A stretch of DNA of 63,393 nt from an uncultured Faecalibacterium sp. (GCA_934533135.1 CAKTBG010000014.1:1-63393); one strand, 5' to 3'; positions 1 to 8,581 are shown, counted from the first letter of the stretch. A program made the numbers and translations. Notes: generated by a model not told the origin, from the letters alone.

Positions 1-74
1 GCCCCTTAAGGGGCTTTGCTAGTATTATGCCCTTCTAGGGCTTACTCAAGCCACCGGCTCAGCCGGTGGTTTTG
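1..74 (+). other. Three consecutive stem-loops, possible IS200/IS605-type element end
   Basis: Three hairpins lie in a row. Bases 1-14 form a stem GCCCC/GGGGC. Bases 29-41 form GCCCT/AGGGC with loop TCT. Bases 51-69 form an 8-bp stem CCACCGGC/GCCGGTGG with loop TCA, followed by TTTT at 70-73. The T-run is on the plus strand, so the last hairpin would end transcription coming from left of the window, toward the convergent gajB. Subterminal imperfect hairpins of this kind are typical of IS200/IS605 ends; that assignment is an inference, because no transposase gene is inside the window. Confidence 0.45.
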
Positions 75-75
75 A

Positions 76-1611
76 CTAGACCTTCAAACAGTTCTTACAA
101 TTGACGACTGTTGCAATATCTCTCATTTTCAAATGTGATTTAGCAAGAAGACCGATAATGTTTTTAGCATATATTTCAGCATTTTTATCGTCAGAAGTAT
201 AGATTAAAATCAGTTTTGACTTCGCTCGTGTGGCCGCAACATAGTGGTTACAAATATCTTGCTCGGTTGCCAATCGATAATCCGATGCAAATAAAACAAC
301 CTGATCAAATTCTAATCCTTTAGAGGAATGAAACGTAATCGCAATTCGTTGTAGTCCATCTATATTAAATGCCGGATGAAATTTTTTATCGCAAATGGTT
401 TCATACACTTTTTTACAATGCTCATCTTTCGTAGAGTAACCCAAAGAATTTGCTAATTTCTCAACTTCTTTGGCGAAGCTGTCCTTATCCGCTTGCTTAA
501 GATATTCATCCAAATGCTTCAATGAAATTTTAATGGTCTGCAAAATATGTTTGTTTCCTACTACCTCATTAGGGTTTTCATCTCTAAGGTCGTAGGCAGA
601 ATATGTGGGGAGAATAAAGTGCTTTGCAATAGCGTTATAAAGCCATGCTGCTTCAGTAGTAATATCCGAGATTGGAGTTTGAGGAACATATGTGAATTCT
701 ACTCCTTTTTCTGTTAGTTCTTTTGCACCAATCTCAGAATTTGCGTTGCTGTATCTTAACAGAGCACATCTTTTGTTCTTGTCTAAATAAGGTGCTACAG
801 CCGAAACCCAATTTGCAGTTGTAGTACATAGCATAACTACCGAAGACAAATCATTGACCTTTTTATAAAGAGGTCTTGTCTCATCGCAAAGCAAATTAGA
901 ATAGTTTTGTATCTGCTGACAGGATCTATAATTATCCGTCATAACTTTTTTAGAAAAATCACCTCTAGTCCAAATACTCATAAACGCTTCAGGATATGCA
1001 CCTCTCCACATATAAATCGACTGCTTTTCATCGCCAACAACGAAAGTATCTATTTTCAGAGTTTCACATAGATACATAAACAGTGCGTGCATGTCTTTAT
1101 CGCAGTCCTGATATTCATCTACATAAATTTTGAAATATTTGGATTTCAAATATAACTGGCACGCACTTGAATTTTTCAGAATTTCAAGTGCCAGTTGAAA
1201 TATAAAATTTTTCTTGCTGTTTATATATGAGCATAAGATTTGCTCCGTTCTTATTTTTTCTATTCCCTCATCAAGAGTACCCACTTTCACAGAGTAGTCT
1301 GTACTCATATCGAGTTTATAGTCTTTACCATAGACATCTTTCATAAATGGCTTGATGATTTCTTCGATGGCAAAACTATTGTTGGTTCCGATGAAATGCT
1401 CGCTTACATCAATGTTTAGACGATCTTTAATTTCGGCGGCGGCCTTAATTGTAAATGTAATTGCGGCTACTACTTTGTGTGTATGATTTTCTTCTATGTC
1501 ATGCTTGATTTTGGAAACCATGGTATGTGTCTTTCCCGTTCCAGCACTCGCGCGAACAATTAAGTTCCCAGATGTTTCAACAATTTCTTTTTGTATCGGC
1601 GATAACATCAT
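76..1611 (-). CDS. gajB: Gabija anti-phage protein GajB, UvrD-like helicase
   Basis: Superfamily 1 UvrD/PcrA-type DNA helicase of about 511 residues, the usual GajB size. Visible motifs: Walker A ASAGTGKT (21-28), motif II VDEYQD (164-169), motif III GDEKQSIYMWRG (193-204), a motif V-like stretch ITFHSSKGLEF and motif VI HYVAATRAKSK near the C-terminus. In known Gabija systems GajB is activated by DNA ends made by GajA and supports abortive nucleotide depletion and phage defence. The ATG at 1609-1611 overlaps the gajA stop (ATGA) and has AAAGAGG eight bases upstream, so it is preferred over an ATG at 1630-1632. Strongly AT-rich compared with the core genes. Confidence 0.93.
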   Translation of the reverse strand: MMLSPIQKEIVETSGNLIVRASAGTGKTHTMVSKIKHDIEENHTHKVVAAITFTIKAAAEIKDRLNIDVSEHFIGTNNSFAIEEIIKPFMKDVYGKDYKLDMSTDYSVKVGTLDEGIEKIRTEQILCSYINSKKNFIFQLALEILKNSSACQLYLKSKYFKIYVDEYQDCDKDMHALFMYLCETLKIDTFVVGDEKQSIYMWRGAYPEAFMSIWTRGDFSKKVMTDNYRSCQQIQNYSNLLCDETRPLYKKVNDLSSVVMLCTTTANWVSAVAPYLDKNKRCALLRYSNANSEIGAKELTEKGVEFTYVPQTPISDITTEAAWLYNAIAKHFILPTYSAYDLRDENPNEVVGNKHILQTIKISLKHLDEYLKQADKDSFAKEVEKLANSLGYSTKDEHCKKVYETICDKKFHPAFNIDGLQRIAITFHSSKGLEFDQVVLFASDYRLATEQDICNHYVAATRAKSKLILIYTSDDKNAEIYAKNIIGLLAKSHLKMRDIATVVNCKNCLKV

Positions 1612-3293
1612 TCGGCAATCCTCTTTAGACAAGCAAAATTGTAGTGTTCAAAAATAAGTTCACAGTCGTTTTGGGTGAGTTTTTCGGCAAGCTCAACCAT
1701 GTGATTGTTCTTTGCTTCCTGCAGATAGCCAATCACATTTCCATCGGCTGATGGAAGGTATTCAACCATTTTATCATGAATGACTTCATCCAAATCTTCT
1801 TCCAAACTGCATCTCGACAAATAGAGTGAATAATTGCTTCTAATTCGATCCAATGTTTCTCTATTTTTATCGTATAGCTCGCGCTTTGCCGCAACACTCT
1901 TTTCATTTACAGGATCTTCCGGAAGAATAGTTTCACCAATAAGACCATTTAACCGAATAAACCCTAACACACTATATGTCTCTTTGTTACGCGGCTTTCT
2001 TAAGTCGTTATCTGTTTTCACAACATTATAAATTTTCAATGCGTTCAATATTGATTGGTAAGGCTTGAATCCAAATCCCCCCACCGAAAGTATATAAATC
2101 CCATCAGCTTCATAAAATGGATTCTTTTCAGAAAGAACTTTTCCGAATAAAACCATTTCAGAAGGTCCTTCGACGAGCAAAACTTTATCGGCAAAAATAG
2201 CTTCTGTCAATCCACGATTTAGCATCTTGCGCTGCTCTTTGAATTCTTCGGGAACAACATAGAGAACACTGCGGCTTACGATTTTATCAGCATTGTATAT
2301 GCGAACTAGATTCACCTGATCCATTTCTGCCAGTACATACGGTGAATGTGTTGTTATAAATAAATACTGATACTTGTTTTCAGAAAATAATACATGCGAT
2401 AATGCAATTTGCATAGAGCGATGCAAATGGTTTTCAGGCTCTTCTATTAAAAACAAATTGATTTTCTTATCTTCTTCCTCTTTAGAAAGCAAATCAAAAA
2501 TAGAATATACTAATAATTTCTTGCGTCCTTCACCTGAGGTGGGATATAGAGAATCATCCGCATCTTGTTTGATGTAGGGAACAATATTGGAATAAAGACC
2601 TTTTACAGCAATTTCAGACTTTACAGATACCGTTACAGCTTCATGTCTAAACTTTCTATATTCTGGAGCAATTTTTTCTTCAAAACTTTTTATGCCAGAC
2701 AAACTGGAAATCTGTGCATTTAAACTATTACAAGTTTTCTGAATATCTTCTAGGGTACTTCTATCTTGCTCGTCATTGTTTGCAAGAAGCGTATTAGCAT
2801 TTTTCTTGAAAAGAGCATACAAATCCACATATGCATCTATGTAAATAACATTGAATACATAATCTATTTCAAAAAAAGTTCCATGAACTTTCATTTCCTC
2901 AAGTTCATTCAAGTCACCACCCCAATATAGAATAGGTACGCCAACCATTTCTTTTTCATCGTAGGAGGCTGCTACTTTAATATAGACTTTATTTTGCCCT
3001 GAAAGAAGTGCACCTTTTAGCTTTGCCCGGAGTTTCTGACTGTCCGAATCACCTTGATCGCTAATATCAATCGTCACAATAATTTCAATCGGAGATCCTA
3101 TATGTTTCTTGTAATAATCTGTATCATTAAAGTTCTGTCGCCTAATGTCCTTATCAAAAACAAATCTTAATGCATATAAGAAATTGGTTTTTCCAACATC
3201 ATTCATGCCAAAAAGAACATTTTTATTTGTCAACGCTACCGATATGTTTTCAAAATTTCGGAAATTCTTAATTGTCACCATATCAAATTTCAT
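1608..3293 (-). CDS. gajA: Gabija anti-phage protein GajA, OLD-family ATPase/TOPRIM nuclease
   Basis: 561-residue OLD-family protein: an N-terminal ABC-type ATPase and a C-terminal TOPRIM nuclease. Walker A is GMNDVGKTN (29-37), the signature-like loop is TSGEGRKK (252-259), Walker B is FLIEEPE (281-287), and the H-loop is THSP (315-318). The TOPRIM acidic motif is VEGPSE (374-379) with a second acidic cluster KTDND (426-430), followed by a conserved FACLK tail. The family makes sequence-specific nicks and is held in check by nucleotides. Overlaps gajB by four bases, so the two are translationally coupled. AGGAG lies ten bases before the ATG. Organisation and lengths match a type I Gabija operon; low GC suggests transfer. 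Confidence 0.95.
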   Translation of the reverse strand: MKFDMVTIKNFRNFENISVALTNKNVLFGMNDVGKTNFLYALRFVFDKDIRRQNFNDTDYYKKHIGSPIEIIVTIDISDQGDSDSQKLRAKLKGALLSGQNKVYIKVAASYDEKEMVGVPILYWGGDLNELEEMKVHGTFFEIDYVFNVIYIDAYVDLYALFKKNANTLLANNDEQDRSTLEDIQKTCNSLNAQISSLSGIKSFEEKIAPEYRKFRHEAVTVSVKSEIAVKGLYSNIVPYIKQDADDSLYPTSGEGRKKLLVYSIFDLLSKEEEDKKINLFLIEEPENHLHRSMQIALSHVLFSENKYQYLFITTHSPYVLAEMDQVNLVRIYNADKIVSRSVLYVVPEEFKEQRKMLNRGLTEAIFADKVLLVEGPSEMVLFGKVLSEKNPFYEADGIYILSVGGFGFKPYQSILNALKIYNVVKTDNDLRKPRNKETYSVLGFIRLNGLIGETILPEDPVNEKSVAAKRELYDKNRETLDRIRSNYSLYLSRCSLEEDLDEVIHDKMVEYLPSADGNVIGYLQEAKNNHMVELAEKLTQNDCELIFEHYNFACLKRIAE

Positions 3294-3374
3294 GACACCG
3301 CATCTCCTCAGATAGCAACTCTCTTTTTACTCTAGCTACGACATTTCTGCGTACAAGACGATTGTAATATACAA

Positions 3375-3402
3375 ATTATATCACAAATTAAGTGCGATTC
3401 AA
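3375..3402 (-). promoter_or_regulatory. Promoter of the gajAB operon
   Basis: On the minus strand, TTGAAT (3402-3397) and a consensus TATAAT (3380-3375) are separated by 16 bases. This predicts a start about 70 bases upstream of gajA. Confidence 0.7.
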
Positions 3403-3465
3403 CAAGAAAGTATTGAATCTGCGCTTTTATTTTTGCCCACAACACATTTCAAAAGGAGGATGCCT

Positions 3466-3897
3466 ATGGATAAAGACTTTATGCTGAACTATTTTAACAA
3501 AGCCGTACAGCCTGAATGGGAGGAACTGCTGAAAACACCGCGCTACCAACCGGCAGCAAGTAAGCGTGACACAATCGAACGGGAGTTCTTTCGGATGCTG
3601 AACGATGAGCAGAAACGCAAGTACCTTGATTTGGAATCCGCAGTCATACTGGCAGAATGTGACATCGCGGAAGCCATGTATATGAAAGGTGCCGCAGACC
3701 GTGAGCTGATGATTCGTCAATACCATGAGTTACGACTACTTCTACGGGCAGTCGGGCGAGTTGTTCTCCTACTTCCGCATCCCGAAAGCACTGTTCCAAG
3801 ACCACCGTTTCCGGCAGCTCTCCACCGATGCCCGGACACTGTACGGCATCCTGCTGGACCGCATGAGCCTGTCCGCAAAAAACGGCTGGCTGGATGA
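3466..3897 (+). CDS. Small hypothetical protein of a conjugative element, 3' end running into repA
   Basis: Protein of unknown function. AAGGAGG (3453-3459) sits six bases before ATG 3466, giving a sequence that starts MDKDFMLNYFNKAV. About the first 85 residues are charged, helical and plausible as a gene product, ending near RQYHELR. After that the frame enters repA coding sequence and yields Pro/Arg-rich residues typical of out-of-frame translation, up to a stop at 3897. The native gene probably ended near the repA start, and a frameshift or recombination joint removed its stop. Function not recognised. Confidence 0.55.
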   Translation: MDKDFMLNYFNKAVQPEWEELLKTPRYQPAASKRDTIEREFFRMLNDEQKRKYLDLESAVILAECDIAEAMYMKGAADRELMIRQYHELRLLLRAVGRVVLLLPHPESTVPRPPFPAALHRCPDTVRHPAGPHEPVRKKRLAG

Positions 3898-4591
3898 GCA
3901 AGGGCGAGTGTATATCATTTACACCGTCCGGGAAGTGCAGGAATCCCTCTGCTGCGCCGAACACAAGGCGGTCAAGCTGTTCCGGGAACTGGAGGACATC
4001 GACCTCATCGAGCGCAAACGCCGTGGTCTGGGCAGACCCAGCCTGATCTACGTCAAGGACTTTTCCGCTGGCTTGCCAAAAGTGCAAGTACAGAATTGCC
4101 CAAACAGCAATTCTGGTGCTGCTGATAGCGCAATTCTGGAGCAGCTAAAACCGCAAGCAAATAAGACTGATAAGAATAAAACAGAGAGGAACGATCCTGA
4201 CTCTATCTATTCCGGGGGCATCCGGGAGCAGCTTGAGGATTATTTTTATCAGTCATTGGAGGTTGACCTTCTGCTCCGACTCTGCCCGGACGATGAGGAC
4301 ACCATCTACCAGATCGTAGACCTGCTTGTGGATACCTGCTCCACCAAACGCAAGATGCTGCGGATCGCCGGAGATGATAAGCCTGCCGAGGTGGTACGCA
4401 GTCGGCTGAAAAAGCTGAATGCCGACCACATCCGCTTCGTGCTGGGCTGTCTGGCAGAAAACACCGCCCCGGTGCGAAACATGAAGCAGTATCTGTTGGC
4501 GATGCTCTACAATGCGCCCACCACCATGAACCTCTACTATCAGAACAAAACGAACCACGACTTTGCACGCGGTTCACCGAAAGCGGGGTGA
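3725..4591 (+). CDS. repA: Replication initiator A family protein
   Basis: 288-residue protein with the RepA N-terminal winged-helix type seen in plasmids and integrative conjugative elements of Firmicutes. The N-terminus runs FSYFRIPKALF, LSTDARTLYGILLDRMSLS and a helix that ends RRGLGRPSLIYV (about residues 15-113). A polar linker follows, then a C-terminal helical domain with LLVDTCSTKRKMLRIAGDD and PVRNMKQYLLAMLYNAP, as in initiator proteins of these elements. No clear ribosome-binding site precedes ATG 3725, so coupling to the upstream ORF is likely. Followed at once by parA and parB, forming a replication/partition module. Confidence 0.85.
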   Translation: MSYDYFYGQSGELFSYFRIPKALFQDHRFRQLSTDARTLYGILLDRMSLSAKNGWLDEQGRVYIIYTVREVQESLCCAEHKAVKLFRELEDIDLIERKRRGLGRPSLIYVKDFSAGLPKVQVQNCPNSNSGAADSAILEQLKPQANKTDKNKTERNDPDSIYSGGIREQLEDYFYQSLEVDLLLRLCPDDEDTIYQIVDLLVDTCSTKRKMLRIAGDDKPAEVVRSRLKKLNADHIRFVLGCLAENTAPVRNMKQYLLAMLYNAPTTMNLYYQNKTNHDFARGSPKAG

Positions 4592-5423
4592 TGTTATCGC
4601 AAAGAAAGCTACGATTATCGCAGTCACCAATCAAAAAGGCGGTGTGGGAAAAAGCACCACCTGTGAGAATCTGGGCATTGGGCTGGCAATGGAGGGCAAA
4701 AAAGTCCTGTTGGTGGACACCGACCCGCAGGGGTCATTGACCATCAGCATGGGCTGGCAACAGCCCGATGAACTGCCCACCACTCTTTCCACCCTGATGG
4801 CAAAAGCCATGAATGACCAACCCATTCAGCCCGGTGATGGCATCCTGCACCATGCAGAGGGCGTTGACCTGATCCCTGCCAACATCGAACTGGCAGGATT
4901 GGAAGTTGCCCTTGTGAACAGCATGAACCGGGAGAAGATGCTCAAGCAGGTGCTGGACAGTGCCAAGCGGGAGTACGATTTTATTCTTCTGGACTGTATG
5001 CCCTCGTTGGGGATGCTCACCATCAACGCACTGGCGGCGGCAGACGCTGCCCTGATTCCCGTGCAGGCGCAGTACCTTTCCGCAAAAGGCTTAGAACAGC
5101 TTTTGCAGACCGTGCAGAAGGTCCGGCGGCAGATCAATCCGAAACTGAAAATTGAGGGTATTCTGCTGACCATGACGGACAGCCGCACCAATTACGGAAA
5201 GCAGATCAGCAATCTGATCCGGCAGGCATACGGAAAGCACTTGAAGGTGTTTGAGCAGACCATTCCCCGCTCCGTTCGTGCAGCAGAAACCAGTGCGGCA
5301 GGCAAAAGCATCTTTGCCTATGACCCCAAGGGCAAGGTGGCAGAAGCCTACAAATCTCTTGCAAAGGAGGTGCTGGCTGATGCCGATCGACAACGGAAAC
5401 TTAGCTCTGAAAGGGCTAGATGA
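4563..5423 (+). CDS. parA: ParA family partition ATPase
   Basis: About 286 residues. A deviant Walker A, NQKGGVGKST, lies near residues 24-33; Walker A' DTDPQG and Walker B ILLDCMPS follow. This is the MinD/ParA P-loop ATPase that positions DNA together with ParB. The start is uncertain: the only ordinary in-frame initiator upstream of the P-loop is TTG at 4563, inside the repA 3' end, with no strong ribosome-binding site. A rare start such as GTT or ATT nearer the P-loop cannot be excluded. Overlaps parB by 44 bases. Confidence 0.9.
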   Translation: MHAVHRKRGDVIAKKATIIAVTNQKGGVGKSTTCENLGIGLAMEGKKVLLVDTDPQGSLTISMGWQQPDELPTTLSTLMAKAMNDQPIQPGDGILHHAEGVDLIPANIELAGLEVALVNSMNREKMLKQVLDSAKREYDFILLDCMPSLGMLTINALAAADAALIPVQAQYLSAKGLEQLLQTVQKVRRQINPKLKIEGILLTMTDSRTNYGKQISNLIRQAYGKHLKVFEQTIPRSVRAAETSAAGKSIFAYDPKGKVAEAYKSLAKEVLADADRQRKLSSERAR

Positions 5424-6309
5424 CCTGTTCTCCACCGAAGAAAAACGACAGGAGGAACAGCGGGAGCAGGTACAGCAGATTCCCATTGACGAACTGCACC
5501 CCTTCACCAACCACCCTTTCAAGGTGCTGGATGATGAAGCCATGACCCGGACGGTGGAAAGCATCGCACAGTACGGTGTGCTGGCTCCGCTGATTGCCCG
5601 CCCTCGCCCAGACGGTGACGGCTATGAGATCATTTCCGGGCACCGCCGCCAGTATGCGGCTAAACTTGCCGGGCTGGATACACTGCCGGTCATTGTGCGG
5701 CAGATGTCGGACGATGCTGCTGTGATATTGATGGTGGATTCCAATTTGCAACGTGAACACATCCTGCCCAGTGAACGGGCTTTTGCCTATAAAATGAAGC
5801 TGGAAGCGATAAAAAATCAAGGTGCTAGGTCGGATTTAACTTCGTCCCAAATTGGGACGAAGTTGCGAGCAGATGAAAAAGTGGCGCAGGATCTAGGTGA
5901 AAGTCGCAACCAAGTCCAGCGTTTTATCCGCCTGACCAACCTTATCCCGGAACTGCTGGATATGGTAGACGAAAAGAAAATCTCCTTCAATCCCGCTGTG
6001 GAACTGTCCTATCTGGACGAAAGCCAACAGCGGGATTTTTTAGAAGCCATGGAGGACACCCAGAATGCGCCGTCGCTTTCCCAAGCGCAGCAACTGAAAA
6101 AGATGGCACAGCAGGGAGAGTTCAGCTACGAAAAAGCCTTTGATGTGATGGGACAGGAGAAAAAGAGCGAAAAAGACACCGTGACCATCAAAAACGAGAC
6201 CCTGCGGAAGTATTTTCCCCGCAGCTATACGCCCAAACAGATGGAGGAGAAGATCATCCAGCTTCTGGATGCGTGGCAGAAAAAGCAGCAACGCCGCAAC
6301 GAGCGCTGA
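5380..6309 (+). CDS. parB: ParB/RepB/Spo0J family partition protein
   Basis: 309 residues. An N-terminal ParB nuclease-like (sulfiredoxin-fold) domain carries the CTP-binding motif region EIISGHRRQYAAKLAG, followed by SNLQREHILPSERAFAYKM and a helix-turn-helix segment (LGESRNQVQRFIRLTNL). It would bind centromere-like sites and load with ParA for segregation of the element. ATG 5380 is chosen because AAAGGAGG (5363-5370) lies nine bases before it; the longer open frame upstream overlaps parA and reads as noise. Belongs to the same repA-parA-parB operon. Confidence 0.9.
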   Translation: MPIDNGNLALKGLDDLFSTEEKRQEEQREQVQQIPIDELHPFTNHPFKVLDDEAMTRTVESIAQYGVLAPLIARPRPDGDGYEIISGHRRQYAAKLAGLDTLPVIVRQMSDDAAVILMVDSNLQREHILPSERAFAYKMKLEAIKNQGARSDLTSSQIGTKLRADEKVAQDLGESRNQVQRFIRLTNLIPELLDMVDEKKISFNPAVELSYLDESQQRDFLEAMEDTQNAPSLSQAQQLKKMAQQGEFSYEKAFDVMGQEKKSEKDTVTIKNETLRKYFPRSYTPKQMEEKIIQLLDAWQKKQQRRNER

Positions 6310-6320
6310 CCCATAACGTA

Positions 6321-6341
6321 AGACCCGATGGGGTCTTTTTT
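6321..6341 (+). terminator. Short intrinsic terminator after parB
   Basis: AGACCC/GGGTCT stem with loop GATG and a T-run at 6335-6341, 12 bases after the parB stop and just before the next ribosome-binding site. It may reduce rather than stop transcription into the downstream genes. Confidence 0.6.
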
Positions 6342-6368
6342 GTTTGCAAAAATTTGGAGGTAACGCCT

Positions 6369-6818
6369 ATGAACAATACGATTCCTTTTCACTCCGCACC
6401 CCATGCTCCGCAGATCACGGTGGATGTAAACATCCTGACCATGCTGAAGCAGGCGGCATCCTGTTTGACCGAGGCAGCAGGTAAGGATGTGTACCTTGCC
6501 GCCATCGGCCCGGACATGGAGCTGACCATTATCATGGAGGAAGATGCGCCCCACATTCTGCCCTGCTTTGATGAAGAAGATGCCACTATCACCATCAAGG
6601 GCGCGCCGCTGTTCATCAGCTACAACCCGGCACAGGTGCTGACGCTGGCCAGCAAGCACTATCTGACGGGTGCAGTCATTTTCTACCGCACAGACAGCAG
6701 CGGCCGCATCGTTTCGCTGACGGTGGAGGACGTTTACCGTTTCCAGAGCTATCTGGAAATGCAGAGCGTCACGCTGGTGGCAGACGGTCAGGAGTTGGCC
6801 TGTATCTGCATCGACTGA
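6369..6818 (+). CDS. Hypothetical protein of a conjugative element
   Basis: 149-residue acidic protein of unknown function. GGAGG (6356-6360) lies eight bases before ATG 6369. No signal peptide or membrane segment; alternating hydrophobic/acidic stretches (DMELTIIMEEDAPHILPCF, ATITIKGAPLFISYN) suggest a small beta-rich soluble domain. It sits between the partition genes and pcfB/virD4, where accessory genes of such elements are usual. I do not recognise a characterised family. Confidence 0.7.
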   Translation: MNNTIPFHSAPHAPQITVDVNILTMLKQAASCLTEAAGKDVYLAAIGPDMELTIIMEEDAPHILPCFDEEDATITIKGAPLFISYNPAQVLTLASKHYLTGAVIFYRTDSSGRIVSLTVEDVYRFQSYLEMQSVTLVADGQELACICID

Positions 6819-6826
6819 GGTGCGCC

Positions 6827-6958
6827 ATGCTGAATTTTTTCATCGGTTTCGCATTTTTTGAGTTCGGCGCACTCTGCGGCTTCTTCGTGGCTGCGCTGAT
6901 GCAGGCGGCAAGGAGCGGTGAGATCGGACTGAACGGAAAGGAGGATTCGCATGGCTGA
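6827..6958 (+). CDS. Small membrane protein, DUF3789-like
   Basis: 43-residue ORF starting MLNFFIGFAFFEFG, with one hydrophobic segment (about residues 3-26) and a polar tail. GAGGTG lies just before ATG 6827, and the end overlaps the next start (6951) by eight bases, which supports real translation. The pattern of a tiny single-span protein ending FFVAALMQAAR resembles DUF3789 proteins of Firmicute conjugative elements. Function unknown. Confidence 0.65.
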   Translation: MLNFFIGFAFFEFGALCGFFVAALMQAARSGEIGLNGKEDSHG

Positions 6959-7382
6959 AAACACCTTGTCGGTGCTGAAAATTGCGCCGGGACAGCATCC
7001 GCAGCAGGTCGAGATTGATAACGATCTGAAAGCCTTGCAGCAGGCGGTGGGCGGCTCCATCGGCGCAAGCTATCCCTTTGCCGACCCGGTTGCCATCGTC
7101 TACAATGATGACGGCAAGCTCATGGGACTGCCGTTGAACCGTGCCCTGCGGGATGAAAACGGGCAGATGTACGATGCCGTTGCCGGAGACTTTCTGGTGG
7201 TGGGTCTGGGCGAGGAGGATTTTGCATCCCTGATCCCGGAGATGGCGCAGAAATATGAGCAGCTTTTTCATCAGCCAGAAGTCTTTCTGAAACTGGGCAA
7301 CCGTCTGCTGGTGCTGCCGGTGCCTGATGAACCTCCGGCAGAAAAGCCCCGCACCAAGCCTCCGGCAGAGCATGACCGCTAA
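6951..7382 (+). CDS. DUF3846 domain-containing protein
   Basis: 143 residues. The N-terminal part, VLKIAPGQHPQQVEIDNDLKALQQAVGG, followed by IVYNDDGKLMGLPLNRALRDE and GDFLVVGLGEEDF, fits DUF3846, a family common in plasmids, phages and conjugative elements and of unknown molecular role. AAGGAGG (6939-6945) gives a good spacing to ATG 6951. The tail is Pro-rich (LPVPDEPPAEKPRTKPP). Part of the operon leading to pcfB and virD4. Confidence 0.8.
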   Translation: MAENTLSVLKIAPGQHPQQVEIDNDLKALQQAVGGSIGASYPFADPVAIVYNDDGKLMGLPLNRALRDENGQMYDAVAGDFLVVGLGEEDFASLIPEMAQKYEQLFHQPEVFLKLGNRLLVLPVPDEPPAEKPRTKPPAEHDR

Positions 7383-7406
7383 AATCACCCTGCTGCGAGG
7401 GAGGTG

Positions 7407-7871
7407 ATGGCAGTGCAGGAAGAAATCGAACAGAAATCATTCAACATTATGATCTCCACCACAAAGCTGTCCGCCCGGACTGTCCTCCGGGCGGTAAAGG
7501 CAGCACTTCGGCTGTACCAGTCCAAGGCATCCCAAGGCAAGCAGAGCGTCCGCACCCTTCTGCGGCAGAACCGGGGCGTATCCAGCGTGGAGATCAGCAA
7601 GACCGGCATCCGTGGGCTGGAACGCTATGCCAAAAAGTACGGCATCGACTACGCTATCCGCAAGGACAGCTCTGAAGTGCCGCCCCGGTATCTGGTATTT
7701 TTCAAATCCCCGGACGCAGAAGCCTTCAACTCGGCGTTCAAAGAGTATTCGGCATCCCTGCTGAATAAAGACAAACGCCCCTCGGTGCTGGCACGGTTGC
7801 AGGAACTGGTGCAGGCAGCGGCAGAACTCCCCGGCAAAGTCCGGCACAAGGAACAGGAGCGTGGACTGTGA
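7407..7871 (+). CDS. pcfB: PcfB family conjugation protein
   Basis: 154 residues. It begins with QEEIEQKSFNIMISTTKLSARTVLRAVKAAL, as in PcfB-like proteins, followed by SVRTLLRQNRGVSSVEISKTGIRGLERYAKKYGIDYAIRKD and a C-terminal amphipathic helix. PcfB proteins are accessory factors of conjugative relaxosomes and typically lie next to the coupling protein, as here. ATG 7407 and GTG 7413 are both possible; AGGGAGG at 7398-7404 fits GTG 7413 at least as well. The stop overlaps the virD4 start (GTGA). Confidence 0.85.
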   Translation: MAVQEEIEQKSFNIMISTTKLSARTVLRAVKAALRLYQSKASQGKQSVRTLLRQNRGVSSVEISKTGIRGLERYAKKYGIDYAIRKDSSEVPPRYLVFFKSPDAEAFNSAFKEYSASLLNKDKRPSVLARLQELVQAAAELPGKVRHKEQERGL

Positions 7872-8581
7872 CCACGAAAAAGCTGACAAAGCTGCTGGTG
7901 CTGTATCTGCCCTATATTTTGCTGGGACTGGCGGCAACGAACTTCGGTGAAGCGTGGCGGCTTGCGGAGGGCAAGGAACTGGGCGATAAGATCATGTCCA
8001 TGATGGGCACCGTTCCGCTGGCGTTTGCAAACCCTCTACCCAGCCTGCATCCGCTTGATATTCTGGTGGGTTTGTGCTGCGGTGCAGGGTTACGGCTGGC
8101 GGTCTATTTGCGTGGAAAAAACGCCAAGAAGTACCGCCACGGCATGGAGTACGGCTCTGCCCGGTGGGGCACCGCCAAGGATATTGAGCCGTTCATGGCT
8201 CCCAAGTTTGCCGACAACATTATCCTGACCAAAACGGAACGGCTGATGATGTCCAACCGCCCACCGGACCCCAAAAACGCCCGGAACAAAAATGTGCTGG
8301 TGGTGGGCGGCTCCGGCAGCGGCAAGACCCGGTTTTGGCTCAAGCCCAACCTTTTACAATGTCACAGTTCCTATGTGGTCACCGATCCCAAAGGAACTAT
8401 CGTGCTTGAATGTGGCAACGCGATGTTGAAGAACGGTTACAAGGTCAGGATTCTGAACACCATCAACTTCAAAAAGTCGATTCTCCAAGTATGGCTCTAT
8501 ACCGACCTTCTCTGGGCAGGCGCGTTTGGATGCCTGCTGGCGGCTCTGAACTTTCGGGATTCCAAAAACGACGGCGGCTAA
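7868..8581 (+). pseudogene. Truncated VirD4/TraG-type coupling protein fused to foreign C-terminus
   Basis: T4SS coupling ATPases are normally about 580-600 residues; only about 204 remain. There are two N-terminal membrane segments (about 9-24 and 64-81), then YGSARWGTAKDI, the Walker A loop GGSGSGKT (147-154) and VVTDPKGT (170-177), up to NTINFKKS. The following 33 residues (LQVWLYTDLLWAGAFGCLLAALNF and tail) do not continue the family; they look like the end of another reading frame. An internal deletion near 8480 therefore removed the rest of virD4 and the downstream mating-pore genes. The product lacks Walker B and cannot be a working coupling ATPase. GTG start, coupled to pcfB. Confidence 0.85.
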
